From the NCBI RefSeq assembly GCF_000422405.1, contig NZ_AULS01000007.1:1-64000 (forward strand): 64,000 nucleotides of DNA. The letters are read 5' to 3'. Both the position numbers and the translations under genes were made by a program. Numbering within the stretch: position 1 is the first letter of the stretch; each line of letters starts with the position of its first letter. Below, one piece after another: positions 16,206-23,830 of the stretch. Under the pieces are notes generated by a model. That model had not been told where the DNA came from. It did not search any database and worked only from the letters and a program-made list of their open reading frames with translations. The DNA comes from Microbacterium luticocti DSM 19459 (lineage in GTDB: Bacteria; Actinomycetota; Actinomycetes; Actinomycetales; Microbacteriaceae).

Positions 16206-16947
16206 TCCGTTCGATCGGGGTGTGCGCGGGCACCTCGTTGTACGCGTGCGCGAGCTCCTGTCCGCTCAGCTCGTGGATGGCCGCCATGATCTGGTCGGTG
16301 GCCAGCCGCCGTGCGCGACCCGAGGTGGCCGGCCCATGCGCCGACACGTCGATCGGTGCGCCGAACGCGATCGTGACGCGCGGGCGCAACCGCGGGAACT
16401 TCGCCCCCACCGGCATCGCCTCGTTCGTGCCGACCAGGCCGACCGGCACGACCGGTGCGCCGGTCTGCAGCGCCAGGAACGCGACGCCGGTGCGCCCCTT
16501 GTACAATCGGCCGTCCAGCGACCGGGTGCCCTCGGGGTACAGCGCGATGGCCTCGCCGGCTTCGAGCAGCTGCTTCTGCTGGTCGAGTGCGTCGAGCGCC
16601 GCCTGCCCGGCGCCGCGGCGCACCGGGGTGGCTCCCAGCGCGGTGAAGAACGTGCGGCTGAACCAGGTGCCGACGCCGGTGCCCTCGAAGTAGGTCGCCT
16701 TCGCCAGAAAGCGCACGTTGCGGGGGGATGCCACCGGGATGGCGATCGAGTCGATGAACGACAGGTGGTTGCTGGCGAAGATCACGGGGCCGGTGCGCGG
16801 CACGTTCTCGCGCCCGGTGATCTTCGGGCGGTACAGCACGCGGGCCAGGGGGGTGAGCAGAAAGCGCCCGAGCGCATAGGCGAACGCGACCGACGGCGGT
16901 GACGACGGCGTGGGGGCGTCGGGGGCGGGCGTCTCCGGTTCGGTCAC
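16174..16947 (-). CDS. plsC: 1-acyl-sn-glycerol-3-phosphate acyltransferase
   Basis: A 257-residue PlsC-family acyltransferase that makes phosphatidic acid by acylating lysophosphatidate at the membrane. The catalytic HX4D motif is NHLSFID (His61, Asp66), and the substrate-binding EGTRS begins at 139. A following VPVGLVGTNEAMPVG segment is also typical. I prefer the GTG at 16947, giving the common VTEPETP start; an in-frame ATG at 16986 would add 13 residues. The gene overlaps the convergent OsmC gene by 32 nt. Confidence 0.9.
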   Translation of the reverse strand: MTEPETPAPDAPTPSSPPSVAFAYALGRFLLTPLARVLYRPKITGRENVPRTGPVIFASNHLSFIDSIAIPVASPRNVRFLAKATYFEGTGVGTWFSRTFFTALGATPVRRGAGQAALDALDQQKQLLEAGEAIALYPEGTRSLDGRLYKGRTGVAFLALQTGAPVVPVGLVGTNEAMPVGAKFPRLRPRVTIAFGAPIDVSAHGPATSGRARRLATDQIMAAIHELSGQELAHAYNEVPAHTPIERIKQVLPHERR

Positions 16948-17066
16948 CCATCGAGGGTACTGCCGAATCCATGCCGCGACGGGCATGGCCGGTCGCTCTC
17001 AGCAACGTCATGAGAAAGTGCGCGAGGATGGATGCTTCCGCCAGACCCCGATTCTTGAGGATTCCC

Positions 17067-18014
17067 GTGCGCACCCGCCCCATCATCGCCCTGTCCGCCG
17101 CCGTCGTCGCGGCCCTCGCCCTCGTCGGCTGCACCGCACAGTCCGCGCCGACGACGTCGCCGAGCGCGACCGCCGCGGCGAACCTGTGCACCGCCAAGGT
17201 CGCCTCGGGCGCGACCTCCGATGCGGTCAAGGTCACCGGCGAGGTCGGCAAAGAGGCCAAGGTCAGCTTCAGCAAGCCGCTGGAGGTGAAAGACCTGCAG
17301 AGCACGATCGTGACCGAGGGCACCGGCCCCAAGCTCAAGGCCGGTGACCTGGTGCAGTTCGCGCTCACCGAGTACAACGCCAAGACCGGCGCCAAGAACG
17401 GCTCGATCGGCCAGGGCGAGGGCAGCCTGCTGCCGCAGCAGATCTCGCCCGACTCGATCCTCGGCCAGGTGCTCGGTTGCGCCGGGGTCGGCACCCGCGC
17501 GGTCGCGACGATCCCCGGCGACGAGTCGAACCCCGCCAGCGTCGACGTCGTCGACGTGCTCAAGGTGATCCCCGGTGCGGCATGGGGCACCGACGTCGCC
17601 GCCCAGCCGGGCTTTCCGACCGTGAAGCTCGCCGCCGACGGCACCCCGTCGGTCACGCTGCCCAAGGGCGACGCGCCCACCGCGTTCGAGAAAGAGACCC
17701 TGAAGAAGGGTGACGGCGCCAAGGTCGCCACCGGCGACGCGGTGCTCGTGCAGTACTACGGCTACTCATGGACCACCGGCAAGGAGTTCGACAAGAGCTG
17801 GGGAACCCAGCCGTTGCCGTTCCAGGTCGGGCAGGGTGTCGTCGAGGGCTTCAGCAAGGCCGTCGAAGGCGAGACCGTGGGGTCGCAGATCGTCGCCGTG
17901 CTGCCGCCGTCGGTCGCCTACGGCGAGGGCAAGGTCAACGACAAGGACCTCAAGGGCCAGACCCTGGTGTTCGTGATCGACATCCTCGCCGTGCAGCACG
18001 CCGCCGCACAGTGA
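17067..18014 (+). CDS. FKBP-type peptidyl-prolyl isomerase lipoprotein
   Basis: A 315-residue exported protein with a signal peptide ending in the lipobox LVGC (Cys22). It should be lipid-anchored outside the membrane and help fold secreted proteins. The C-terminal third is a recognisable FKBP domain: VLVQYYGYSWTTGKEFDKSW, then PLPFQVGQGVVEGFSKAVEG, then GSQIVAVLPPSVAYG and TLVFVIDIL. The region from about 60 to 175 looks like a second, degenerate FKBP-like domain (GPKLKAGDLVQFALTEY; GVGTRAVATIPGD). The GTG start has GAGG 6 nt upstream. Similar lipoproteins are common in Microbacteriaceae. Confidence 0.92.
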   Translation: MRTRPIIALSAAVVAALALVGCTAQSAPTTSPSATAAANLCTAKVASGATSDAVKVTGEVGKEAKVSFSKPLEVKDLQSTIVTEGTGPKLKAGDLVQFALTEYNAKTGAKNGSIGQGEGSLLPQQISPDSILGQVLGCAGVGTRAVATIPGDESNPASVDVVDVLKVIPGAAWGTDVAAQPGFPTVKLAADGTPSVTLPKGDAPTAFEKETLKKGDGAKVATGDAVLVQYYGYSWTTGKEFDKSWGTQPLPFQVGQGVVEGFSKAVEGETVGSQIVAVLPPSVAYGEGKVNDKDLKGQTLVFVIDILAVQHAAAQ

Positions 18015-18042
18015 CCGCATCCGCATCGGCACCGGCGGGGAA

Positions 18043-18057
18043 TAGGCTGGCCGCATG
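18043..18057 (+). promoter_or_regulatory. Leaderless promoter of dxr
   Basis: TAGGCT at 18043-18048 is followed by exactly 6 nt and then the ATG. No Shine-Dalgarno fits. The same box and spacing recur before ispG, the gene at 41502 and the gene at 63085. Confidence 0.7.
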
Positions 18058-19137
18058 CGGCGCGTGATCGTCCTCGGCTCCACCGGATCGATCGGCACGC
18101 AGGCGCTGGAGGTCATCCGCGCCAATCCCGACCGGTTCGAGGTCGCGGGGCTCGCCGCAGGCAGCGACCGCGACGCGCTGGCGGCGCAGGCCGACGAGTT
18201 CGCCGTCGACGACCTCGCCCTCGGCGAGGTCGAGGCAGAACAGCTGGTGCGCGATGTCGAGGCCGACGTGGTGCTGAACGCCATCACCGGTTCGGTGGGG
18301 CTCGGCCCGACGCTCGCCGCGCTGGAGGGCGGGCGCACCCTCGCGCTGGCGAACAAGGAGTCGCTCATCGTGGGCGGCGAACTCGTCACCGCCGCAGCGG
18401 CGCCCGGCCAGATCGTGCCGGTCGACTCGGAGCACTCCGCGATCGCCCAGGCGCTGCGCGCCGGCACCGCCGACGAGGTGCGGCGGCTGGTGCTGACCGC
18501 CTCGGGCGGGCCCTTCCGCGGCCGCGACCGGGCCGCGCTGGCCGACGTGACCCCGCAGCAGGCGCTCGCCCATCCCACATGGCAGATGGGTCCGATGGTG
18601 ACCACCAATTCGGCGACGCTCGTGAACAAGGGACTCGAGGTCATCGAGGCGCACCTGCTGTTCGAGGTGCCGTACGACCGCATCGATGTCGTCGTGCACC
18701 CCCAGTCGATCGTGCACTCCATGGTCGAGTTCGTCGACGGGTCGACGATCGCGCAGGCGTCCCCGCCCGACATGCGGCTCCCGATCTCGCTCGGGCTGGA
18801 CTGGCCGCAGCGGGTGGCGGGCGCGGCACGACCGCTGGATTTCACGACCGCGTCGAGCTGGACGTTCGAGCCGCTCGATCACGACGCGTTCCCGGCGGTG
18901 GCCCTCGCCAAGCGTGCGGGGGCGGCTGGGAGCACCTATCCGGCCGTGTTCAACGCCGCCAACGAGCAGGCCGTCGCCGCCTTCCACGCTCGCCGCCTGT
19001 CGTTCCCGGGGATCGTCGACACCGTGCGCGCCGTCGTCGAATCCCACGAGGCGCCCGGCGCGCTCACGCGCGAGGCGCTCGCCGAGGCCGAGCGCTGGGC
19101 GAGAGCCGAGGCCGACCGCCTGATCGCCGCCGGGTGA
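18055..19137 (+). CDS. dxr: 1-deoxy-D-xylulose 5-phosphate reductoisomerase
   Basis: A 360-residue enzyme catalysing the second step of the non-mevalonate (MEP) isoprenoid pathway: NADPH-dependent rearrangement and reduction of DXP to MEP. Visible motifs are the NADPH-binding GSTGSIG (8-14), [21 protein letters not shown] with metal and substrate residues, [47 protein letters not shown] and FNAANEQAV. Length is slightly short for the family but complete. A few kb downstream come rseP and ispG, the same order as dxr-rip1-gcpE in mycobacteria, here interrupted by the minus-strand murE and ycnI genes. Confidence 0.97.
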   Translation: MRRVIVLGSTGSIGTQALEVIRANPDRFEVAGLAAGSDRDALAAQADEFAVDDLALGEVEAEQLVRDVEADVVLNAITGSVGLGPTLAALEGGRTLALANKESLIVGGELVTAAAAPGQIVPVDSEHSAIAQALRAGTADEVRRLVLTASGGPFRGRDRAALADVTPQQALAHPTWQMGPMVTTNSATLVNKGLEVIEAHLLFEVPYDRIDVVVHPQSIVHSMVEFVDGSTIAQASPPDMRLPISLGLDWPQRVAGAARPLDFTTASSWTFEPLDHDAFPAVALAKRAGAAGSTYPAVFNAANEQAVAAFHARRLSFPGIVDTVRAVVESHEAPGALTREALAEAERWARAEADRLIAAG

Positions 19138-19138
19138 G

Positions 19139-20785
19139 TCAGGCGGGGCGCTCGGGGTCGGATGCCGGGGTGGAATCGGCCGGATACGGCACCGGCCAGC
19201 TGGGTTCGGGCACCGGCCAGCCGGCGTCGCGCAGCGCTCGACGGGCGAGCTCGCGCGCCGAGTACGGGGCGCGCCGGCCGCGGATGTCGCGGTAGTCCTG
19301 GTGGCCGGGCCCGGCCCACAGGATCGCATCGCCCTCGCCGACCATGGCCACCGCCTCGCGGATCGCGCGTTCGGGCGGCGAGAACTCGTGGATCTGCGCA
19401 TCCGGCCGGGCCCGACGTGCGCCTTCGATGAGCGTGGCCCGGATCGAGTCAGGGTCTTCGAAGCGGGGGTGGTGGTCGGTGATCACGAGGATGTCGCTGC
19501 CCTCGACGGCGGTGCGCCCCATGTCGTGCCGCTTGGTGGCGTCGCGGTCGCCGTCGGCGCCGAAGAGCATGAGCACCGTGCCGGGCGTCACCCGGCGCAC
19601 CGCGGCCAGCGTCTTCTCGAATGCGTCGGGGGAGTGTCCGAAGTCGACGTACACCGCGGGGCCGGACGGGCCCGACACCAGCTGGGTGCGACCGGGCAGG
19701 TGGGCGTCGATGCGCCCGCCGTCCAGGGCGGCGACCAGCGACGACCACGGGTAGCCGGCCTCGAGGATCATCACGATCGCCAGGCCCGCGTTCGCGGCCA
19801 TGTGTCGCCCGATCGTCGGCACCACCGTGGTCAGTGCGCGGCCGTCCGGTCCGCGCAGCGTGAACGTCGTGCCGTCCTGGCGTTCATCGACGATCTCGAC
19901 CGTCCACGACGCCGTCGTGTCGGGATCGGCGGCGATCGCGGGGGTCGTGATGGTGGTGTACGGCACTTCGCAGCGGGCCGCGATCTCGGCCCCGGCGGGC
20001 GAGTCCAGGCAGATCACTGCACGGCGGGCGCGCTCGGCGGTGAACAGCATCGCCTTCGCCTCGAAGTACTCGCGCATGTCGGCGTAGTCGTCGAGGTGGT
20101 CGTGCGAGAGGTTGGTGAACCCGGCCACGTCGAACACCAGGCCGTCGACGCGATGCCGGGTGAGGGCCTGCGCGCTGACCTCGACGGCCACCGCCTGCAC
20201 GCCGCGCTCGCGCATCAGCGCCAGCAGGGCATGGAACTCGGATGCCTCGGGTGTGGTCAGCCGCGACACGATCACCTCGCCGGCGATGTGCCGCTCGGCG
20301 GTCGACGAGAGCCCGGTCACGACGCCGAGCTGACCGAGGATGCCCTCGAGCAGGTGCGACACGCTGGTCTTGCCGTTCGTGCCGGTCGTTCCCAGCAGCA
20401 GCGGCAGGTCGTCGTCGGCGCCCGTCCCGTACGCCCACGCCGACAGGTCACCGAGCACCGCGCGCGGGTCGTCCACCACGACGATCGGCAGTCCGGCGTC
20501 GGCGGCGATGCGGGCCCCGTCGGCGTCGGTGATCACGGCGACGGCGCCGGCGGCGGCGGCAGCGGCGGCGAACTCGGCACCGTGCCGGTTGGCGCCGCGG
20601 ATCGCGACGAACGCCTCGCCCGGGCGCAGATCGGCCGTCGCGAGCGTCACCCCGGTCAGCTCGACGTCGCCCCCGCGCAGCTGCCCGCCGATGCGGGCGG
20701 CCCCGTCGGCCAGCGAGCGGACGGGGGGATGGGCGGGACGCAGGACCGGCGGAAGGTTGGCGGGTGCGGGATCAACGGCTGACAT
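19139..20785 (-). CDS. murE: MurE-family Mur ligase (UDP-MurNAc-tripeptide synthetase type)
   Basis: A 548-residue Mur ligase with all three domains: an N-terminal UDP-binding part, an ATPase centre with TTGTNGKT (133-140) and the carbamylated-Lys region YFEAKAMLF (Lys244), and a C-terminal domain with GADGDRDATKRHDMG. MurE enzymes add the third residue to UDP-MurNAc-L-Ala-D-Glu (or Gly-D-Glu) in the cytosol. The specificity loop, DNPR in Dap-adding enzymes, reads DHHPR here (437-441). The gene stands alone, not in the usual division and cell-wall cluster. It may be a second MurE-like enzyme, or the main one adapted to the type B peptidoglycan of this family. Which of these is not decidable here. 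Confidence 0.88.
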   Translation of the reverse strand: MSAVDPAPANLPPVLRPAHPPVRSLADGAARIGGQLRGGDVELTGVTLATADLRPGEAFVAIRGANRHGAEFAAAAAAAGAVAVITDADGARIAADAGLPIVVVDDPRAVLGDLSAWAYGTGADDDLPLLLGTTGTNGKTSVSHLLEGILGQLGVVTGLSSTAERHIAGEVIVSRLTTPEASEFHALLALMRERGVQAVAVEVSAQALTRHRVDGLVFDVAGFTNLSHDHLDDYADMREYFEAKAMLFTAERARRAVICLDSPAGAEIAARCEVPYTTITTPAIAADPDTTASWTVEIVDERQDGTTFTLRGPDGRALTTVVPTIGRHMAANAGLAIVMILEAGYPWSSLVAALDGGRIDAHLPGRTQLVSGPSGPAVYVDFGHSPDAFEKTLAAVRRVTPGTVLMLFGADGDRDATKRHDMGRTAVEGSDILVITDHHPRFEDPDSIRATLIEGARRARPDAQIHEFSPPERAIREAVAMVGEGDAILWAGPGHQDYRDIRGRRAPYSARELARRALRDAGWPVPEPSWPVPYPADSTPASDPERPA

Positions 20786-20814
20786 GACGGGTCAATCATC
20801 TCATCCGGCGACCC

Positions 20815-20860
20815 GATGCCCGGCCGCCCCGTGTTCTGGTTCGGGGCGCGGCCGGGCATC
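20815..20860 (-). terminator. Hairpin after the ycnI-type gene
   Basis: The arm GATGCCCGGCCGCCCCG (20815-20831) pairs with 20842-20860 apart from a 2-nt bulge. It lies between the ycnI-like stop and the murE start, both on the minus strand, and so should separate the two transcripts. There is no T-run. Confidence 0.6.
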
Positions 20861-20867
20861 GGCCCGG

Positions 20868-21566
20868 TCAGCCGTGGGCGCGGTCCCGGCGGCGGGTCGT
20901 CGCGACGAGTGCCACCACGAGCCCGGCGACGCCGGCGACCAGGCCGCCACCGGCGAGCCAACGCGCCACCGGGTCGGACGCCGCGGCGCCGGTCGACGCC
21001 GCGCTGCCCGGATCGGCCGCGCCGGTGGCGTGGTCGCCGTGCGACGAGGCGCCGGTGGCGGCCGCCGGCCCGACCGTGACGACCGGTGCGGGGTGGTCGA
21101 GGTCCTCGGCGCTCTGGCCGTCCTCGGCGACCTGGCTCCACGAGGTCGAGCCGGTCACGCACTTCTGCACGACGGGGAACACCAGCGTCTTGCCCGACGC
21201 GGCGGTGTCGAACAGCACGTCCACCGACACCGACGCGGCCACACCGGTCTGAATCGGCGTGTCGGCGGTGAAGGTGATCGAGGTGGGCACCTTGTTCTCG
21301 CCGAGCGTGCGGTCGATCGTCCAGCCGCCCTCGTACACCGGTGTGGCGTTGCCCACCCCCTCGGGGATGGTGATCGTCAGCGACGTGGTCGGCGAGTCGT
21401 CGCAGCCGTGGTGGAACCCGAAGCTCAGCGGCGTGGTCGCTCCGGCCGGGGCGCTCGCAGGATCCACTTCGACATGGGCGGATGCCGCCAGAGGCAGCGC
21501 GATCGCCAGCGCGGTGCCGGCGAGCACGCCGGTGGCCAGGCGTGCGGAACGGGGAAAACGGGTCAT
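20868..21566 (-). CDS. YcnI-like DUF1775 copper-associated membrane-anchored protein
   Basis: A 232-residue protein with a signal peptide cleaved after ASA (residue 30), leaving His31 as the new N-terminus (HVEVDP). In characterised YcnI the N-terminal His is part of a monohistidine copper site with a nearby Trp. The DUF1775 core follows (LSFGFHHGCDDSP, LTITIPEGV, GWTIDR, DVLFDTA). A Ser/Ala/Thr-rich stalk with HGDHATG then leads to one membrane helix and a basic RRRDRAHG tail. It is therefore tethered outside the membrane. The gene lies 117 bp downstream of the Met/His-rich membrane protein gene on the same strand, consistent with a copper-handling pair. Confidence 0.88.
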   Translation of the reverse strand: MTRFPRSARLATGVLAGTALAIALPLAASAHVEVDPASAPAGATTPLSFGFHHGCDDSPTTSLTITIPEGVGNATPVYEGGWTIDRTLGENKVPTSITFTADTPIQTGVAASVSVDVLFDTAASGKTLVFPVVQKCVTGSTSWSQVAEDGQSAEDLDHPAPVVTVGPAAATGASSHGDHATGAADPGSAASTGAAASDPVARWLAGGGLVAGVAGLVVALVATTRRRDRAHG

Positions 21567-21683
21567 CGATGTGTCTTTCGTTCGGTCGCAGACGCGACGG
21601 ATGCGGCGGCGCGCGACGGCGCGCACGGCGGACCGGTCGCCGCCGCGAAGGGATGTGGGAGGATGCGTGCCCGCGAGCGCGGG

Positions 21684-22325
21684 TCAGAACGCCGGCTGCG
21701 GGGGCCCGCGCCGCGACAGCACCGACGCCAGCTGCGGTGCCGGGCGGTGCGCGACCACGAACACGGAGCGGATGCGGCGTCGCACCACCGGCTGCGGCGC
21801 GGTGAGCACCAGGCGGGGCAGCAGGCGACGGATGCCGCGGCCCAGTGCCTGCAGCATCCGTTCGCCGCGATGCAGCAGCGCCACCGTGACCAGTGCCGCC
21901 AGCACGTGCGCGAACAGCATCGGCGAGCCCGGGGACATGTCGTGCATGCCCGAAGAGGCATGCATGATCGTCATCGTGGGGGCGGCGTGCATCGCCGCGT
22001 GGTGTGACAGGCCCGCCGCCGGTGTGTAGGCGACGGCATCCGTGTCGGCGAACAGGGCGAACAGCACGTGGAACACCGCCTGGGCGGCCAGCACCGCCGC
22101 CGATGTGCGGAGCACCGAGGCACGTCGGCCGACCAGCGCGACCGCGGGCGGGGCGGCCAGCAGCGCCGCGCCGGCCACCAGCAGTGGGGCGGGAGCACCG
22201 GACCCGGCGAGGGTGTGCGCGGTCGCGGCGACCAGGGTGGTGACCGTCGATGCCGTCACCCCGCGCACCGCGCGCAGCCGACGATCCGCACCTGCATCCA
22301 CGACACTCAGCGTACCCGCGGGCAT
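21684..22325 (-). CDS. Multi-pass membrane protein with a Met/His-rich loop
   Basis: A protein of about 213 residues with roughly four hydrophobic helices. I do not recognise the family. Between helices there is a loop dense in His and Met (SHHAAMHAAPTMTIMHASSG, then MHDMSPGSP), a composition typical of copper-binding segments. The C-terminal tail is Arg-rich. The ATG at 22325 has only a weak ribosome-binding site, and an in-frame GTG seven codons later is possible. It is the first gene of an apparent pair with the ycnI-like gene and is divergent from rseP. A role in copper acquisition or sensing with YcnI is inferred from composition and position. Confidence 0.7.
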   Translation of the reverse strand: MPAGTLSVVDAGADRRLRAVRGVTASTVTTLVAATAHTLAGSGAPAPLLVAGAALLAAPPAVALVGRRASVLRTSAAVLAAQAVFHVLFALFADTDAVAYTPAAGLSHHAAMHAAPTMTIMHASSGMHDMSPGSPMLFAHVLAALVTVALLHRGERMLQALGRGIRRLLPRLVLTAPQPVVRRRIRSVFVVAHRPAPQLASVLSRRGPPQPAF

Positions 22326-22370
22326 CCTGTGGCGTGCCCCGCCGTACGGCTGGTTCAAAGCCGGTGCCGG

Positions 22371-22386
22371 TAGCGTGTGGGCCGTG
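22371..22386 (+). promoter_or_regulatory. Leaderless promoter of rseP
   Basis: TAGCGT at 22371-22376 is followed by 7 nt and the GTG at 22384. No Shine-Dalgarno is seen. This spacing supports GTG 22384 over the GTG at 22375. Confidence 0.6.
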
Positions 22387-23655
22387 ACCGTCCTCGCCTT
22401 CGTCATCGGCATCGTCCTCATGGTGGTGGGCCTTGCCGTCTCGATCGCCCTGCACGAGCTCGGCCATCTCGTGCCGGCGAAGCTGTTCGGCGTGCGCGTC
22501 GGCCAGTACATGATCGGCTTCGGTCGCACGCTGTTCTCGCGCCGCAAGGGAGAGACCGAGTACGGCATCAAGGCGATCCCCCTGGGCGGCTACATCTCGA
22601 TGGCGGGCATGTACCCGCCCTCGCCGAAAGAGGCCGCCCGCGGCGGCCGGGCCGGCGGCGGGTTCTTCGCCACGATGGTGCAGGATGCCCGCGACGCCAA
22701 CGATGAGACCCTCGACGGCGACGACGACGCGCGCACGTTCTATCGCCTGCCGGTCTACAAGCGCATCATCGTGATGCTCGGCGGCCCGGTGATGAACCTG
22801 GTGCTGGCGATCGTGCTGTTCACCCTCGTGTTCAGCGGCATCGGCGTGCAGACGGCGACCACCACGATCGCCCAGGTCAGTGCGTGCCTGCCCGCGTCGA
22901 CGACGACCACCCAGTGCGAGGCATCCGACCCTGCCTCGCCCGCCGAGGCCGCCGGATTCGAGCCCGGCGACAGGATCGTCTCGGTGGACGGGGTGCCGGC
23001 CGCGACCTTCGCCGACGCGTCCGCGGTGATCCAGCGCTCGGCGGGCGAGACGGTGCCGGTCGTGGTCGAGCGCGGCGGCCGCGAGCAGACGCTCATGCTC
23101 ACCCCGGCCGCGCGCACGGTCGACGGCAGCACGATCGGGTTCGCCGGCATCACCGCGCAGATCGACTATGTGCGCCAGCCGATCTGGTCGGGGCCGGCCG
23201 CCGCGTTCCAGAACGTCGGGGCGGTCGCCCAGATCATCGTGCAGTTGCCGCAGAAGCTGTACGGCATCGTGCACTCCACCGTCACCGGGTCCGAGCGCGA
23301 CCCGAACAGCCCGCTGTCGCCGGTGGGTGTCGGGGTGCTCGCCGGTGAGGCGGCGTCGGCGTCGGCACCGGTGCTCGATCGGGTGTCGTTCCTGCTGATG
23401 ATGCTCGGGTCGCTGAACGTGTCGCTCTTCGTGTTCAACCTCGTGCCGTTGCTGCCGTTGGACGGCGGCCACGTGGTCATCGCGCTGTGGGACGGCGTCA
23501 ACCGGGCCTGGGCGAAGCTGTTCCGCCGGCCGCCGCCGAAGCCGGTGGACGCCACCCGACTGGTGCCGGTCACGTTCGTGGTGGTCGTGTTGCTGGTCGT
23601 GATGGGGGCGGTGCTGATCCTCGCCGACCTGATCAACCCGATCCGGCTGTTCTGA
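22384..23655 (+). CDS. rseP: Site-2 intramembrane metalloprotease (RseP/Rip1 family)
   Basis: A 423-residue zinc protease that cuts proteins inside the membrane. The zinc motif HELGH (His24, Glu25, His28) is in the first helix, and the third ligand motif LPLDGGH is near 359-363 in a late helix. Between them lie a GIKAIPLGGYISMAG loop and one PDZ domain (ASPAEAAGFEPGDRIVSVDG). In mycobacteria the homologue Rip1 cleaves anti-sigma factors. It sits between dxr and ispG as in other actinobacteria. The last 24 bp around its stop codon are tandemly duplicated. Confidence 0.95.
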   Translation: MTVLAFVIGIVLMVVGLAVSIALHELGHLVPAKLFGVRVGQYMIGFGRTLFSRRKGETEYGIKAIPLGGYISMAGMYPPSPKEAARGGRAGGGFFATMVQDARDANDETLDGDDDARTFYRLPVYKRIIVMLGGPVMNLVLAIVLFTLVFSGIGVQTATTTIAQVSACLPASTTTTQCEASDPASPAEAAGFEPGDRIVSVDGVPAATFADASAVIQRSAGETVPVVVERGGREQTLMLTPAARTVDGSTIGFAGITAQIDYVRQPIWSGPAAAFQNVGAVAQIIVQLPQKLYGIVHSTVTGSERDPNSPLSPVGVGVLAGEAASASAPVLDRVSFLLMMLGSLNVSLFVFNLVPLLPLDGGHVVIALWDGVNRAWAKLFRRPPPKPVDATRLVPVTFVVVVLLVVMGAVLILADLINPIRLF

Positions 23656-23680
23656 CTCAACCCGATCCGGCTGTTCTGAC
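23633..23680. repeat. Perfect 24-bp tandem duplication across the rseP stop codon
   Basis: The 24-bp segment starting TCAACCCGATCCGG and ending GTTCTGAC occurs at 23633-23656 and again at 23657-23680 without a mismatch. The rseP stop codon (23653-23655) is inside the first copy, so the protein is not altered. Perfect identity suggests a recent event. Confidence 0.9.
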
Positions 23681-23707
23681 CGGTGACCGCGCCGCTGATT
23701 CCTCTTC

Positions 23708-23788
23708 ACAGACTTCGGAGGATCGCACGAAGTTCGGAGCGAACCGCCGGTTCGGCTCCGAAGAAGGCGCGATCCTCCGAACCCTGTG
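23708..23788. repeat. Dispersed nested palindrome, copy A
   Basis: Outer arms TTCGGAGGATCGC (23714-23726) and 23769-23781 are perfect reverse complements. They extend to CACAG (23708-23712) / CTGTG (23784-23788). Inner arms TTCGGAGCGAACCG (23733-23746) and 23748-23762 pair with one bulge. It lies in the gap between convergent rseP and the PhzE-like gene. A second copy is at 49230-49310, also in a convergent gap. It may be a bidirectional terminator or a REP-like element. Confidence 0.85.
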
Positions 23789-23830
23789 AGGGGCGCCGCG
23801 GGGCCACGCGGGGTGTCAGGCGGCGGGATG

